NCBI RefSeq assembly: GCF_007997035.1
Contig: NZ_VOSS01000022.1
Coordinates: 45,741-109,740, forward strand
Source of the DNA: Ralstonia sp. TCR112
GTDB lineage: Bacteria > Pseudomonadota > Gammaproteobacteria > Burkholderiales > Burkholderiaceae
Direction: 5' to 3'
DNA length: 64,000 bases
How positions within the stretch are numbered: position 1 is the first letter of the stretch; each line of letters begins with the position of its first letter. Below are positions 26,364 to 35,799 of this stretch, in pieces. The position numbers were made by a program, and so were the translations under genes. Below the pieces are notes generated by a model, which did no database searches, was not told the origin of the DNA, and saw nothing but the letters and a program-made list of their open reading frames with translations.

Positions 26364-26455
26364 ACGCATTTAGCAGGACGCGTCGGGTAGGGTGTCCAAG
26401 CCGTCATCCTCGTAATTCCCGGGTTTGTCCCGTACAACTGAACACAGGGCGAAAT

Positions 26456-26500
26456 ATGATTCAGGCACCGCGAACTACAACCGCTTCGGAGCGACGGTAG
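26456..26500 (+). CDS. thrS leader peptide with three consecutive Thr codons
   Basis: ATG at 26456, with AGGG 6 bases upstream, encodes MIQAPRTTTASERR and ends at TAG (26498-26500). The three threonine codons are ACT, ACA and ACC at 26474-26482. The 14-residue product has no expected function of its own. Its translation would sense charged tRNA-Thr, as leader peptides do for amino-acid operons and for E. coli pheST. Too short for standard gene finders. Confidence 0.6.
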   Translation: MIQAPRTTTASERR

Positions 26501-26555
26501 TCAAGGTGCGTTTTTCGCCCTTTGCGGTCTGCCCAAGCGGTGGATAGCGCAAATG

Positions 26556-26583
26556 AAAACGCGGCCTTGGCCGCGTTTTTTTT
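26556..26583 (+). terminator. intrinsic terminator upstream of thrS
   Basis: AAAACGCGGCC (26556-26566) pairs with GGCCGCGTTTT (26569-26579) around TT, and eight T follow the stem's G-C part (26576-26583). It lies 163 bases before the thrS ATG and 55 bases after the leader ORF stop, so thrS transcription from any upstream promoter must read through it. Confidence 0.93.
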
Positions 26584-26746
26584 CGTCCGCAGTTTCGTGT
26601 CACGCGTGGCGATCAAGCTGAAAGCGCTTCGAAGCATTCGATTCGACAACCTGCTGCGCTGAACTTGGCGCGGCGCACGACAGAATAACGACCGCTGTGC
26701 ATCGCTGAAACCTGAGATGCGCAACGGTGACTCCACAGGAGCAAGC

Positions 26747-28654
26747 ATGATCGCAATCACGTTGCCGGATGGTTCCCGGCGAGAGTTTCCCGGCCCGGTG
26801 ACGGTCGCAGAAGTGGCGCAAAGCATCGGTGCGGGCCTTGCCAAGGCAGCCCTGGCTGGCCGCGTGGACGGCCAGATGGTCGACACGAGCTACACGATCG
26901 ATCGCGATGCGAAGCTCGCCATCATCACCGACAAGGATGCCGACGGCGTCGACGTGATCCGTCACTCCACGGCCCACTTGCTGGCCTACGCCGTCAAGGA
27001 GCTGTATCCGGACGCGCAGGTCACCATCGGTCCGGTCATCGAGAACGGTTTCTACTACGACTTCGCCTACAAGCGCCCCTTCACGCCCGAAGACCTCGTT
27101 GCCATCGAAAAGAAGATGACCGAGCTGGCCAAGAAGGACGAGAAGGTCACGCGTGAAGTCTGGAATCGCGATGAGGCCGTCAAGCTGTTCGAAGGCATGG
27201 GCGAGAAATACAAGGCGGAGATCATTGCCTCCATCCCGCAGGATCAGGAGATCGGCCTGTACCGCGAAGGCAACTTCGTTGACCTGTGCCGCGGTCCGCA
27301 CGTGCCCTCCACGGGCAAGCTGAAAGTGTTCAAGCTCATGAAGGTGGCGGGCGCGTATTGGCGCGGCGACCACAACAACGAGATGCTTCAGCGCATCTAC
27401 GGCACGGCCTGGGCCAAAAAGGAAGATCAGGAAGCCTACCTGCGCATGCTGGAAGAGGCCGAGAAGCGTGATCACCGCAAGCTCGGTCGTGAACTCGACC
27501 TGTTCCACATCGACGAGTACTCGCCTGGCACGGTGTTCTGGCACCCCAAGGGCTGGACGCTGTGGCAGGAAGTCGAGCAATACATGCGCCGCGTCTATCG
27601 CGAGAACGGCTACCAGGAAGTGAAGGGGCCGCAGATTCTCGACAAGACGCTGTGGGAGAAGACCGGCCACTGGGACAAGTACCGCGAGAACATGTTCATC
27701 ACGGAATCGGAAAAGCGCGAATACGCGCTGAAGCCGATGAACTGCCCCGGCCACATCCTCATCTACAAGCAAGGCATCAAGAGCTACCGCGACCTGCCGC
27801 TTCGCTTCGGCGAATTCGGTGCGTGCCACCGCAACGAGCCGTCGGGCGGCCTGCACGGCATCATGCGCGTGCGCGGCTTCACGCAGGACGACGGCCACAT
27901 CTTCTGCACGGAAGACATGATCCAGGCCGAGGTGACGGCGTTTACGACGTTGCTGCAGAAGGTCTACAAGGATTTCGGTTTTACCGAGATTCTCTACAAG
28001 CTGTCGACGCGTCCGGACAAGCGCATCGGCACGGAAGAAAGCTGGGACCGCGCCGAGGCTGCGTTGGCCGAGGGCTTGCGTGCATCGGGTTGCGAGTTCG
28101 AGTACCTGCCGGGTGAGGGGGCGTTCTACGGTCCCAAGATCGAGTATGTGCTTAAAGACGCACTTGGACGGCAATGGCAGTGTGGCACGATGCAGGTCGA
28201 CCCGAACCTGCCGGAGCGCCTTGACGCAGAGTTTGTCGGTGAAGACGGCGCGCGCCATCGCCCGATCATGCTGCACCGAGCCATCGTTGGCAGCCTCGAG
28301 CGCTTTATCGGTATCTTGATCGAGCAGTACGCTGGAGCGTTGCCCACGTGGCTTTCCCCGGTGCAGGTCGCGGTGCTCAGCATCACCGATTCGCATGCCG
28401 AATACGCACAATCCGTTGCGCAATCCCTGCAAAAACAAGGATTTAGGGCGGTCGTTGATTTGCGGAATGAGAAGATTGGGTATAAAATCCGCGAGCATTC
28501 CGTGCAGAAGGTCCCATATCAGGTTGTGGTTGGCGACAAGGAACGGGATGAAAATCAGGTGGCCGTGCGTGCCCGTGGCAACGTCGATCTAGGCTCCATG
28601 CCGTTGTCGGCGTTCGTTGAGCGACTGCAGAACGATCTCGCCAACAAGTCATGA
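26747..28654 (+). CDS. thrS: threonyl-tRNA synthetase
   Basis: A 635-residue class II synthetase. The order is TGS domain (1-60), editing domain with [20 protein letters not shown] (the HxxxH motif), catalytic core with [14 protein letters not shown] and [15 protein letters not shown] (motif 2), AFYGPKIEY, and motif 3 in [20 protein letters not shown]. The C-terminal anticodon-binding domain runs from about 535 to 635. It attaches Thr to tRNA-Thr and clears mischarged Ser. The ATG at 26747 follows AGGAGC. It begins the thrS-infC-rpmI-rplT block and is preceded by the attenuator-like leader. Confidence 0.97.
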   Translation: MIAITLPDGSRREFPGPVTVAEVAQSIGAGLAKAALAGRVDGQMVDTSYTIDRDAKLAIITDKDADGVDVIRHSTAHLLAYAVKELYPDAQVTIGPVIENGFYYDFAYKRPFTPEDLVAIEKKMTELAKKDEKVTREVWNRDEAVKLFEGMGEKYKAEIIASIPQDQEIGLYREGNFVDLCRGPHVPSTGKLKVFKLMKVAGAYWRGDHNNEMLQRIYGTAWAKKEDQEAYLRMLEEAEKRDHRKLGRELDLFHIDEYSPGTVFWHPKGWTLWQEVEQYMRRVYRENGYQEVKGPQILDKTLWEKTGHWDKYRENMFITESEKREYALKPMNCPGHILIYKQGIKSYRDLPLRFGEFGACHRNEPSGGLHGIMRVRGFTQDDGHIFCTEDMIQAEVTAFTTLLQKVYKDFGFTEILYKLSTRPDKRIGTEESWDRAEAALAEGLRASGCEFEYLPGEGAFYGPKIEYVLKDALGRQWQCGTMQVDPNLPERLDAEFVGEDGARHRPIMLHRAIVGSLERFIGILIEQYAGALPTWLSPVQVAVLSITDSHAEYAQSVAQSLQKQGFRAVVDLRNEKIGYKIREHSVQKVPYQVVVGDKERDENQVAVRARGNVDLGSMPLSAFVERLQNDLANKS

Positions 28655-28696
28655 GCTGGGCACGGCCTGTTTTTTTGATTCTTTGAGGACATCAAC

Positions 28697-29218
28697 ATCG
28701 CTACTGAGAAATCTCACCGCATCAACCGCGAGATCAGCGCACCGGAAATCCGGCTGACCGGGGTTGAGGGAGAAGCGCTCGGCATCGTCAAGCTGTTTGA
28801 CGCACTGCGTCTGGCAGAAGAGAAAGACGTCGACTTGGTCGAGATCGCGCCGACTGCGCAGCCGCCCGTCTGCCGCCTGATGGACTATGGCAAGTTCAAG
28901 TATCAGGAGCAGAAGAAGGCCCACGAGGCCAAGTTGAAGCAGAAGGTTATCCAGGTGAAGGAAGTCAAATTCCGCCCGGCTACCGACGACAACGACTACG
29001 GCGTCAAGCTGCGAAACGCTACGCGCTTCCTAGAGGATGGTGACCGGGTGAAGGTTACCTTGCGTTTCCGAGGTCGCGAAATGGCGCACCAGGAGCTCGG
29101 TATGCGCGTGCTGGAGCGTATCAAGGCTGACCTGGAGGAATTCGGTCAGGTTGAGCAGATGCCGAAGATGGAAGGCCGCCAGGCAGTGATGATGTTGGCG
29201 CCCAAGAAGAAAAAGTAA
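28697..29218 (+). CDS. infC: translation initiation factor IF-3 (non-canonical ATC start)
   Basis: A 173-residue full-length IF-3. [15 protein letters not shown] is the N-terminal signature, [20 protein letters not shown] the linker region, and the C-terminal domain carries [19 protein letters not shown] and [16 protein letters not shown]. No ATG, GTG or TTG lies at the right place. An ATC at 28697, 8 bases after GAGG (28685-28688), starts at the conserved [12 protein letters not shown]. infC is known for AUU or similar rare starts, which IF-3 itself discriminates against, giving autoregulation. An ATG-start annotation would begin at 28880 or use an internal GTG and lose a third of the protein. 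Confidence 0.93.
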   Translation: MATEKSHRINREISAPEIRLTGVEGEALGIVKLFDALRLAEEKDVDLVEIAPTAQPPVCRLMDYGKFKYQEQKKAHEAKLKQKVIQVKEVKFRPATDDNDYGVKLRNATRFLEDGDRVKVTLRFRGREMAHQELGMRVLERIKADLEEFGQVEQMPKMEGRQAVMMLAPKKKK

Positions 29219-29280
29219 TGCAGCGGCGGCCGGGCGATTCCGGCTGCGCTGAGCAGGTTCCAGACGGAAACGTCGGAAGA

Positions 29281-29306
29281 CGCGGCAGGTGTCAAAGCCT
29301 GCCGCG
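29281..29306 (+). promoter_or_regulatory. stable hairpin in the infC-rpmI gap, candidate L20 control element
   Basis: CGCGGCAGG (29281-29289) pairs perfectly with CCTGCCGCG (29298-29306) across an 8-base loop, in the 167-bp gap between infC and rpmI. No T run follows, so it is not a terminator. In E. coli, L20 represses rpmI-rplT by binding RNA just upstream of rpmI, so a structured leader here is expected. This particular role is inferred. Confidence 0.4.
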
Positions 29307-29385
29307 ATACAACAAGTGAGCCCGGGTCTTGCAAGTGTCGGCGGCAGCCGTCCACCTGGCCTCATGTCAAAAACGGAGTTGTTCC

Positions 29386-29583
29386 ATGCCGAAGATGAAG
29401 ACGAAGAAAAGCGCTTCCAAGCGCTTTACTGCCCGTCCTGGTGGCACGATCAAACGTGGCCAAGCCTTCAAGCGTCACATCCTGACCAAGAAGACCACCA
29501 AGAACAAGCGTCACCTGCGCGGTACCGAGGGCGTCCATGAGACGAACCTGAAGTCCGTTCGCGCAATGATGCCGTACGCCTAA
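29386..29583 (+). CDS. rpmI: 50S ribosomal protein L35
   Basis: A 65-residue protein reading [20 protein letters not shown], then [22 protein letters not shown] and a C-terminal SVRAMMPYA. These are the L35 signature and full length. It is a small basic protein of the large subunit. It lies between infC and rplT in the conserved order, 28 bases before rplT, with an AACGGAG ribosome-binding site. Confidence 0.97.
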   Translation: MPKMKTKKSASKRFTARPGGTIKRGQAFKRHILTKKTTKNKRHLRGTEGVHETNLKSVRAMMPYA

Positions 29584-29611
29584 CCCTAACTAACTACGAA
29601 AGGAGCATTTC

Positions 29612-29968
29612 ATGCCTCGAGTAAAACGTGGGGTCACAGCGCGGGCCCGTCATAAGAAGGTTATCAGCGCAGCCAAGGGTTACCGCGGCCGCCGCAATAA
29701 CGTCTATCGCATCGCCAAGCAGGCGGTCATGCGTGCTGGTCAGTACGCCTACCGCGATCGTCGCAACAAGAAGCGTGTGTTCCGCGCGCTCTGGATTGCA
29801 CGTATCAACGCTGGCGCACGCGAGCATGGTCTGACCTACAGCAAGTTCATGAACGGCCTGAAGAAGGCGTCCATCGAGCTGGACCGCAAGGTGCTGTCGG
29901 ACATGGCCATTCACGACAAGGTGGCTTTTGCTGCCATCGTGAACCAGGTGAAAGCCAACGTCGCCTGA
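29612..29968 (+). CDS. rplT: 50S ribosomal protein L20
   Basis: A 118-residue protein starting [18 protein letters not shown], with [20 protein letters not shown], the [15 protein letters not shown] block and a globular C-terminus ([20 protein letters not shown]). It is an early-assembly large-subunit protein and the translational repressor of rpmI-rplT in E. coli. An AAAGGAG ribosome-binding site precedes it, and an intrinsic terminator follows at 30029. Confidence 0.98.
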   Translation: MPRVKRGVTARARHKKVISAAKGYRGRRNNVYRIAKQAVMRAGQYAYRDRRNKKRVFRALWIARINAGAREHGLTYSKFMNGLKKASIELDRKVLSDMAIHDKVAFAAIVNQVKANVA

Positions 29969-30028
29969 ATTGGATTGGCCGGGCAGGCTGCTGGAATTGC
30001 CCAGTGACTTTGCCGGCTGATCACCCTG

Positions 30029-30056
30029 ACGGGGCTCTCACCGAGCCCCGTTTTTT
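30029..30056 (+). terminator. intrinsic terminator between rplT and pheS
   Basis: ACGGGGCTC (30029-30037) pairs with GAGCCCCGT (30043-30051) around TCACC, then six T. It lies 60 bases after rplT and 54 bases before pheS. In E. coli the same spot holds the pheM attenuator, but no Phe-rich leader ORF is present here, so it is scored as a plain terminator. Confidence 0.9.
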
Positions 30057-30109
30057 ATTCCGCGCATTTCGCGGACCCGAATCACCCGAATTTTTTCGCT
30101 CGCCTTCCC

Positions 30110-31144
30110 ATGTCACTGGATCTGGATCAAGTCGTCGTCGATGCCCAAAACGCGTTTGCCTCCGTGGAGGACAACGCCTCGCTGGAAAACGAGAAAGCCC
30201 GCTTTCTCGGTAAGTCCGGCGTGCTGACCGACTTGCTCAAAGGCTTGGGCAAGCTCGATCCGGAGACACGCAAGTCCGAAGGCGCGCGCATCAACCAAGC
30301 CAAGAGCCGTGTTGAGGAGGCGCTGAACGCCCGCCGCCAGGCACTGGCCGATGCGCTGATGAACGCCCGCCTTGCAGCCGAGGCGATCGACGTAACGCTG
30401 CCGGGCCGGGATGTGGCCGAAGGCAGTCTGCACCCGGTGATGAACACCTGGGAGCGCGTCGCCAAGATTTTCGGCTCCATCGGTTTCGATGTGGCCGACG
30501 GCCCTGAAATCGAATCCGACTGGATGAACTTCACGGCGCTGAACAACCCGGACAACCACCCGGCGCGCTCGATGCAGGACACGTTCTACATCGACGGTCG
30601 CGACAGCGAAGACAAGCTCCTGCTGCTGCGCACGCACACCAGTCCGATGCAGGTGCGCTATGCCCGCATGCACGTTGAGAAGTACAAGCATCTCGACCGC
30701 ATTCCGCCGATCAAGGTCATCGCTCCGGGACGCACGTACCGCGTTGACAGCGATGCAACGCACTCGCCGATGTTCCATCAGGTCGAAGGCCTCTGGATTG
30801 CGGACAACATCAGCTTTGCCGACCTGAAGGGCGTCTATACCGATTTCCTGCGCAACTTCTTCGAGCGCGACGACATCCAGGTGCGCTTCCGCCCGTCGTA
30901 TTTCCCGTTCACCGAGCCGTCGGCCGAGATCGACATGGCATTCGGCAACGGTAAATGGCTGGAGATTTCCGGCTCCGGCCAGGTGCACCCGACCGTGGTG
31001 CGCAACATGGGCCTGGACCCCGAGCGCTACATCGGCTTCGCGTTCGGCTCCGGCCTGGAGCGCTTGACGATGCTGCGCTACGGCATCAACGACCTGCGCC
31101 TGTTCTTCGAGGGCGATGTGCGTTTCCTGCGCCAGTTCGCGTAA
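30110..31144 (+). CDS. pheS: phenylalanyl-tRNA synthetase alpha subunit
   Basis: A 344-residue alpha subunit. The N-terminal coiled-coil arm occupies about residues 1-95. The class II catalytic core follows, with [20 protein letters not shown] (motif 2), [16 protein letters not shown] and the final motif 3 block [20 protein letters not shown]. With PheT it forms the alpha2-beta2 enzyme that charges tRNA-Phe. pheT starts 65 bases downstream. The ATG at 30110 opens [13 protein letters not shown]. Confidence 0.97.
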   Translation: MSLDLDQVVVDAQNAFASVEDNASLENEKARFLGKSGVLTDLLKGLGKLDPETRKSEGARINQAKSRVEEALNARRQALADALMNARLAAEAIDVTLPGRDVAEGSLHPVMNTWERVAKIFGSIGFDVADGPEIESDWMNFTALNNPDNHPARSMQDTFYIDGRDSEDKLLLLRTHTSPMQVRYARMHVEKYKHLDRIPPIKVIAPGRTYRVDSDATHSPMFHQVEGLWIADNISFADLKGVYTDFLRNFFERDDIQVRFRPSYFPFTEPSAEIDMAFGNGKWLEISGSGQVHPTVVRNMGLDPERYIGFAFGSGLERLTMLRYGINDLRLFFEGDVRFLRQFA

Positions 31145-31209
31145 GCGGCCGAGCGCTCGCACTGGTACTTCATCGCCCCCGTTAATCGAATTCTCTTTCC
31201 TGTCGCGCC

Positions 31210-33639
31210 ATGCAATTTCCGGAATCCTGGCTTCGCAGTTTCGTCAATCCGTCGATCACCACGGATGAGCTCTCCCATCGCCTGACGATGGCTGGCCTCG
31301 AGGTGGAAGAGGTCGACCCCGTCGCGCCGCCGTTCTCGCAGATCGTCGTCGGGCATGTGGTCGAGGTGAACAAACACCCGGACGCCGATCGTCTCAACGT
31401 GTGCAAGGTCGATGCGGGCACGGGCGAATTGCTGCAGATCGTCTGCGGCGCGCCGAACGTGTCGGTAGGCATCAAGGTGCCGTGCGCGCTGGTCGGCGCG
31501 GAGCTGCCGCCGGGCGAGGACGGCAAGCCGTTCAAGATCAAGATCGGCAAACTGCGTGGCGTGGAGAGCTACGGCATGCTGTGTTCGGCGCGCGAGCTGA
31601 AGCTGTCGGAAGACCACGGCGGTCTGCTGATCCTGCCGGAAGACACGCCGGTGGGCGAGGACATCCGCAAGGTGCTCGATCTGGACGACCAGATCTTCGT
31701 CATCAAGCTCACGCCCAACAAGGCCGACTGCCTGTCGATCCATGGCGTGGCGCGTGAGGTGTCCGCGCTGACGGGCGCGCCCATCACGGTGCCGTCGATG
31801 GCGCCCGTGGCGGTGACGCTGGCTGACAAGCTGCCGGTCAAGGTGCAGGCGCCGGACCTGTGCGGTCGTTTTTCGGGCCGCATCATCCGCGGCGTGAATG
31901 CGCACGCGAAGACGCCGGCCTGGATGGTGTCGCGCATCGAGCGCGCGGGCATGCGCAGCGTGTCGGCGCTGGTCGATATTTCGAATTACGTGATGCTGGA
32001 GCTGGGTCGTCCGTCGCACGTGTTCGACCTGGACAAGATCCACGGCGGCCTGACGGTGCGCTGGGGCAAGGCTGGCGAACAGCTGAAGCTGCTCAACGGC
32101 GACACCATCACTGTCGACGAAAAGGTCGGCGTGATTTCGGACGAGCAAGCCATTGAAAGCTTCGCCGGCATCATGGGCGGTGACAAGACCGCCGTCACGC
32201 TCGATACGCAGAACATCTACGTCGAAGCCGCATTCTGGTGGCCGGAAGCCATCCAGGGCCGCGCACGCCGCTACAACTTCTCGACCGATGCCGGCCATCG
32301 CTTCGAGCGCGGCGTTGACTATGCGACGACCGTTGAACACATCGAGCGCATCAGCGCGCTAATCCTCGAAATCTGCGGCGGCCAGGCCGGCCCGATCGAC
32401 GATCAGATCGTCAACTTGCCCAAGCGCGAGCCGGTGCGCATGCGTGTTGCACGTGCGGCGCGTGTGCTTGGTATTCCGCTGTCGCACGATGTCGTGGCGG
32501 ATGTGTTCAAGCGGCTCGGCCTGACGTTCAGCGTGGACGGCGATGTGTTCATCGTCGAGCCGCCGTCGTACCGCTTCGACCTGGAAATCGAGGAAGACCT
32601 GATCGAAGAGGTCGCCCGCATCTACGGTTTCGAGCAGATTCCGGCCAAGCCGCCCGTGGCCGAGAGCGCGATGCGCCCGACTGACGAGGCGCGCCGCACG
32701 ATGCACGATGTGCGTCATGCCGTTGCCGCGCGCGATTACCACGAGGTCGTCAACTTCGCCTTTGTCGAGACCGAATGGGAAGCCGATTTTGCCGGCAACA
32801 CCAACCCGATTCCGCTGCTGAATCCGATTGCCAGCCAGTACTCGGTGATGCGCAGCACGCTCATCGGCGGTTTGCTCGACAAGGTGCGCTACAACCTGAA
32901 CCGCAAGGCGTCGCGCGTGCGCATGTTCGAAGTGGGGCGTGTGTTCCACCGCGATGCGAGCGTCGCCGACGGTGGCCTGTCGATCGCCGGCTACGCACAG
33001 CCGATGATGGCTGGCGGCATTGCCTATGGTCCGTCGAAGGAAGAGCAGTGGGGCGTGCAGACTCGTCCGGTCGATTTCTTCGATGTGAAGGGCGATGTCG
33101 AATCGCTGCTGTGGCCGCTGCAGGCGCGTTTCGAACGCGCTGAGCATCCTGCGCTGCATCCGGGCCGCTCCGCGCGCGTAGTGCTGAATGGCCGTGCCAT
33201 CGGCTGGATTGGTGAGCTGCATCCGCGTTGGCTGCAGAAGTACGATTTGCCGACTGCTCCGGTGGTGTGGGAGGTGGAGCTTGACGCAATCACGGCCGTC
33301 GGTTTGCCGAAGTACCGCGAAGTCCCCCGCGTGCCTGCAGTGACGCGCGACATTGCGCTGGTCGTGCGCCAAGACGTGGCGGTGCAGGACCTTGTCGATA
33401 CCTTCGAAAAGACGGCTGTTGGCACGCCTTGGCAGCGCTATCTGCAAGGCGTTGTGCTGTTCGATGAATTCCGTCCGAAGGCCGCCACGGCTGCCATTGG
33501 GGCGCAGGAGAAAAGCCTTGCCTTCAGAATTACGTTGCAAGATACTGACAGCACCCTTCAGGACGACATTGTCGAGGCCGCCACACAGCAACTGATTCGA
33601 GCGGCCGGCGATGCATTCGGCGCGCGCCTGCGCGCCTGA
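31210..33639 (+). CDS. pheT: phenylalanyl-tRNA synthetase beta subunit
   Basis: An 809-residue beta subunit. It has the N-terminal tRNA-binding EMAP-like domain ([20 protein letters not shown]), the B3/B4 editing domain ([40 protein letters not shown]), the B5 DNA-binding-like domain ([20 protein letters not shown]), the catalytic-like core and a C-terminal anticodon-binding FDX-ACB domain ([20 protein letters not shown]). It supplies tRNA recognition and removal of mischarged Tyr. It is followed 78 bases later by ihfA. Confidence 0.97.
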   Translation: MQFPESWLRSFVNPSITTDELSHRLTMAGLEVEEVDPVAPPFSQIVVGHVVEVNKHPDADRLNVCKVDAGTGELLQIVCGAPNVSVGIKVPCALVGAELPPGEDGKPFKIKIGKLRGVESYGMLCSARELKLSEDHGGLLILPEDTPVGEDIRKVLDLDDQIFVIKLTPNKADCLSIHGVAREVSALTGAPITVPSMAPVAVTLADKLPVKVQAPDLCGRFSGRIIRGVNAHAKTPAWMVSRIERAGMRSVSALVDISNYVMLELGRPSHVFDLDKIHGGLTVRWGKAGEQLKLLNGDTITVDEKVGVISDEQAIESFAGIMGGDKTAVTLDTQNIYVEAAFWWPEAIQGRARRYNFSTDAGHRFERGVDYATTVEHIERISALILEICGGQAGPIDDQIVNLPKREPVRMRVARAARVLGIPLSHDVVADVFKRLGLTFSVDGDVFIVEPPSYRFDLEIEEDLIEEVARIYGFEQIPAKPPVAESAMRPTDEARRTMHDVRHAVAARDYHEVVNFAFVETEWEADFAGNTNPIPLLNPIASQYSVMRSTLIGGLLDKVRYNLNRKASRVRMFEVGRVFHRDASVADGGLSIAGYAQPMMAGGIAYGPSKEEQWGVQTRPVDFFDVKGDVESLLWPLQARFERAEHPALHPGRSARVVLNGRAIGWIGELHPRWLQKYDLPTAPVVWEVELDAITAVGLPKYREVPRVPAVTRDIALVVRQDVAVQDLVDTFEKTAVGTPWQRYLQGVVLFDEFRPKAATAAIGAQEKSLAFRITLQDTDSTLQDDIVEAATQQLIRAAGDAFGARLRA

Positions 33640-33717
33640 CGTTTCAGACGTCCGCACTGCGCTAGAGACAGCTCGAACGAACCTCCGCATTCGGATCGAA
33701 TACGCTAAGCGAATTCT

Positions 33718-34134
33718 ATGAACGATCAACACGCGCCAGCGTTGGCGGCATCCTTGGGCGACTCGCTCGGTTCTTCTGCAGCAGCTCTGGGCGACGCACG
33801 TGACGTGCGCGCTCAGGACGTGCCGACGCTCACCAAGGCGGAGCTTGCCGAGATGCTGTTCGAGCAGGTGGGCCTGAACAAGCGTGAGTCGAAGGACATG
33901 GTCGAAGCGTTCTTCGACGTGATTCGCGAGGCGCTCGAGCAGGGTGACAGCGTCAAGCTGTCCGGCTTTGGCAACTTTCAGTTGCGCGACAAGCCGCAGC
34001 GCCCCGGCCGAAATCCGAAGACGGGCGAGATCATCCCCATCACCGCGCGTCGCGTCGTTACGTTCCACGCGAGCCAGAAACTCAAGGCGCTCGTGGAAGA
34101 ACGCGTCGAGCCGCTGCCGGTCGACGTCGCTTAA
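33718..34134 (+). CDS. ihfA: integration host factor alpha subunit
   Basis: A 138-residue HU/IHF protein. Residues about 36-130 are the DNA-bending fold: [20 protein letters not shown], then [20 protein letters not shown] with the arm sequence [20 protein letters not shown]. It carries a 35-residue Ala/Ser-rich N-terminal extension compared with the 99-residue E. coli protein, a feature of this betaproteobacterial group. The heterodimer with IhfB bends DNA at specific sites and supports sigma54 promoters and recombination. pheST-ihfA order is conserved across proteobacteria. Confidence 0.95.
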   Translation: MNDQHAPALAASLGDSLGSSAAALGDARDVRAQDVPTLTKAELAEMLFEQVGLNKRESKDMVEAFFDVIREALEQGDSVKLSGFGNFQLRDKPQRPGRNPKTGEIIPITARRVVTFHASQKLKALVEERVEPLPVDVA

Positions 34135-34205
34135 TTCTGCTGCGTGATTTCATTCAGCCGTCCGTTCAATCCGTCTCTTTCGCCAGCCCTGTAGTTCAGC
34201 CCTGT

Positions 34206-34640
34206 ATGGCCGCCGATAAACACACGGAGCGGGTCAACCTGCCGCCGATTCCAGCCAAACGCTACTTCACCATTGGTGAGGTGAGCGACCTGTGCGCCGT
34301 CAAGCCGCACGTGCTGCGCTATTGGGAGCAGGAGTTCACGCAGCTCAAGCCGGTCAAGCGACGCGGCAATCGGCGCTACTACCAGCATCATGAAGTGCTG
34401 CTGATCCGGCGTATTCGCGAGCTGCTGTACGAGCAGGGTTTCACGATCAATGGCGCGCGGAATCGGTTGGATGAGTTGCGGCATGGCGCAAGTGCTGCGT
34501 CGCAAGTCGAAGCTGATGAGCAGCCGGAGATCGAAGTTGCGGCCCCGATGGCAGCTGCCGTGACCGGTTCGGTGGATGTGCAGGGCTTGCGGCGCGCGCT
34601 GTCCGCTGTGTTGGAAGTCCTGCGTACCGACAAGCCGTAA
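34206..34640 (+). CDS. MerR-family transcriptional regulator
   Basis: A 144-residue MerR-type protein. The N-terminal winged helix is YFTIGEVSDLCAVKPHVLRY with WEQEFTQLKPVKRRGNRRYY. The rest is a predicted coiled dimerisation segment and an acidic C-terminal tail with no metal-binding cysteine cluster. This subgroup sits directly behind ihfA throughout Burkholderiaceae; its target is not known. It has a 71-base gap to ihfA and is closed by a strong terminator at 34684. Confidence 0.9.
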   Translation: MAADKHTERVNLPPIPAKRYFTIGEVSDLCAVKPHVLRYWEQEFTQLKPVKRRGNRRYYQHHEVLLIRRIRELLYEQGFTINGARNRLDELRHGASAASQVEADEQPEIEVAAPMAAAVTGSVDVQGLRRALSAVLEVLRTDKP

Positions 34641-34683
34641 TTGCAGGCAACAAGCGCGCAGACGGCGAGCAAAAAAGAAACGA

Positions 34684-34722
34684 AAAAGCCCGCGTAACGT
34701 GATCCGTTACGCGGGCTTTTGT
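34684..34722 (+). terminator. intrinsic terminator of the ihfA-merR block
   Basis: A 16-bp perfect stem (AAAAGCCCGCGTAACG at 34684-34699 and its complement at 34705-34720) with a 5-base loop and a T-rich 3' side. It marks the end of the conserved translation block and the start of the accessory stretch. Confidence 0.93.
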
Positions 34723-34878
34723 TTTGGTTAAGACGGGTTGGCCGGCGAGCTTGCCGGCGGCGCTGCAGGGCGCGCCATCGGCGCGGTTGCCGGCGGGTTG
34801 TTCGGCGGCATGCTGGGTTCGTACTGGCGCCGTTCCATTGTTTCTCCGTCGAGTGAACGGCGACCTGAGCCACTACGC

Positions 34879-34912
34879 CCTACACCCCCGCCTCAACCAA
34901 ATCCGAAATCTG
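34879..34912. repeat. imperfect direct repeat, copy 1 of 2
   Basis: This 34-base segment matches 36446-36479 with 3 mismatches. On the minus strand both copies encode a gene tail reading ASVQISDLVEAGV-stop (here) or ASQQISDLIEAGV-stop (copy 2). The shared reading frame suggests two related gene remnants and not a simple insertion-site duplication. Confidence 0.65.
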
Positions 34913-35070
34913 CACCGACGCCCGCGCAAAGTCAGTCAGCGCGCGGGCGCGCTTGTGCCGATAGCTGCCGGCGGAGACGGCGACGGGCTCTTTGACGTCA
35001 TCGTGCTCCAGGACAGGAGCATGCCGGTGTAGCGGTCTGCTTGGTAGATGTGTTTGTTGAGCAGTTGCAT
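34880..35070 (-). pseudogene. unrecognised small gene, apparently frameshifted
   Basis: On the minus strand an ATG at 35070 opens MQLLNKHIYQADRYTGMLLS, which continues 24 more residues to a stop at 34936. A second frame takes over near position 35020 with LEHDDVKEPVAV, KRARALTDFARASVQISDL and VEAGV, ending at TAG (34880-34882). The two together would make a protein of about 62 residues split by one frameshift. I do not recognise it. The C-terminal sequence recurs at 36446. The rest of the 735-bp gap 34641-35376 holds a glycine-zipper-like open frame near 34738-34860 with no convincing start, and otherwise nothing I can name. Confidence 0.35.
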
Positions 35071-35376
35071 CGCCGAAATTCCGCGACCCGATAGTTAAAA
35101 CGGCTCAATGGCGTGGCGGCTTTCCGGGGCTATGTTCAGTGAGATGGATTAGCCTCAAGACGTCGGTTCGATCCCCTTCAGTGCTTGCTCTGTGCAGTTT
35201 CGCCGTGAACCCGTCCGCCGACAGCGAGCCAAGGGAGATGCGTGGATGACGCCTAGACAACAGTACTGCGCTTATGCGGCAGCATTCCTGTCCTTGATCG
35301 GGGCCGAGGGTGCCTTCTCGCCCACGTGGTAGAGCCGAGGAATGCGCTTACTACGAGAGCTCGCAGGGAGGGCAGT

Positions 35377-35781
35377 ATGGACGCGCAAGCTCAAGTTCAA
35401 AAGCCACAAGCTGTTCGAACGGCAGTGAATCTGCTGTGGACATCCCTTGCGGTCTGCGCGGTGAAAGTCCTACTGGATTTTTCGTACATTTCCATCGTGG
35501 CTCCGGTCGATTTCACTATCGTCGTTCTCGCTTTCACGTTCGCCGTAATGGCAATGCTTATCTTCAAAATCTCGTCGGGAAGCAATTGGGCTCGCATTGC
35601 ATTGCTTGTCTTGCTCGGGGCCGGCACGCTGTTGCTACCAGAAACTGTGCAAGGTGAAGTCTTAAGGCTGCCCCTGCTTGCTGCGCTCTCAGTAGTTCAA
35701 GCAGGACTCCAAGTCTATGCACTGTTTCTACTCTTCTCGAAGCTAGGCAAAGGTTGGTTTCGCAGGCTTGAATCAGCTTAA
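35377..35781 (+). CDS. hypothetical four-helix membrane protein
   Basis: A 134-residue protein with about four membrane helices: AVNLLWTSLAVCAVKVLLDF, PVDFTIVVLAFTFAVMAMLI, ARIALLVLLGAGTLLLP and LLAALSVVQAGLQVYALFLL. It ends with a basic stretch (KLGKGWFRRLESA). The ATG at 35377 follows GGGAGG. Base composition is visibly less GC-rich than the flanking core genes, consistent with acquired DNA. I do not recognise a named family. Other strains' orphan proteins of this shape are annotated only as hypothetical. Confidence 0.6.
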   Translation: MDAQAQVQKPQAVRTAVNLLWTSLAVCAVKVLLDFSYISIVAPVDFTIVVLAFTFAVMAMLIFKISSGSNWARIALLVLLGAGTLLLPETVQGEVLRLPLLAALSVVQAGLQVYALFLLFSKLGKGWFRRLESA

Positions 35782-35799
35782 GTGAGCCGCTGTCGCGGC

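Larger units (their letters stand above)
26446..26583 (+). promoter_or_regulatory. putative threonine-responsive transcription attenuator of thrS
   Basis: The region combines all parts of a ribosome-mediated attenuator. A 14-codon leader ORF (26456-26500) has three adjacent Thr codons at 26474-26482. AGGGCGAAA (26446-26454, covering the leader's own ribosome-binding site) can pair with TTTCGCCCT (26513-26521). GCGTTTT (26508-26514) can pair with AAAACGC (26556-26562) in the 5' arm of the terminator at 26556-26583. A ribosome stalled at the Thr codons leaves the antiterminator strand free. A ribosome at the stop codon would cover about 26508-26512 and let the terminator form. The pairings were read directly from the sequence; the mechanism is inferred. 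Confidence 0.65.

Noticed and set aside
29969..30109. Possible Phe attenuator before pheS, as in E. coli pheM
   Set aside because: The terminator is present, but the 60 bases before it contain no ORF with a run of Phe codons.
34738..34860. Glycine-zipper-like frame (LAGGAAGRAIGAVAGG region)
   Set aside because: Only a TTG start with no ribosome-binding site, and the frame overlaps the terminator side of merR; not enough to call a gene.
35160..35180. tRNA T-arm-like sequence GTCGGTTCGATCCCC
   Set aside because: The flanking bases do not form a T stem or an acceptor stem, so it is not a tRNA; it could at most be an old fragment.
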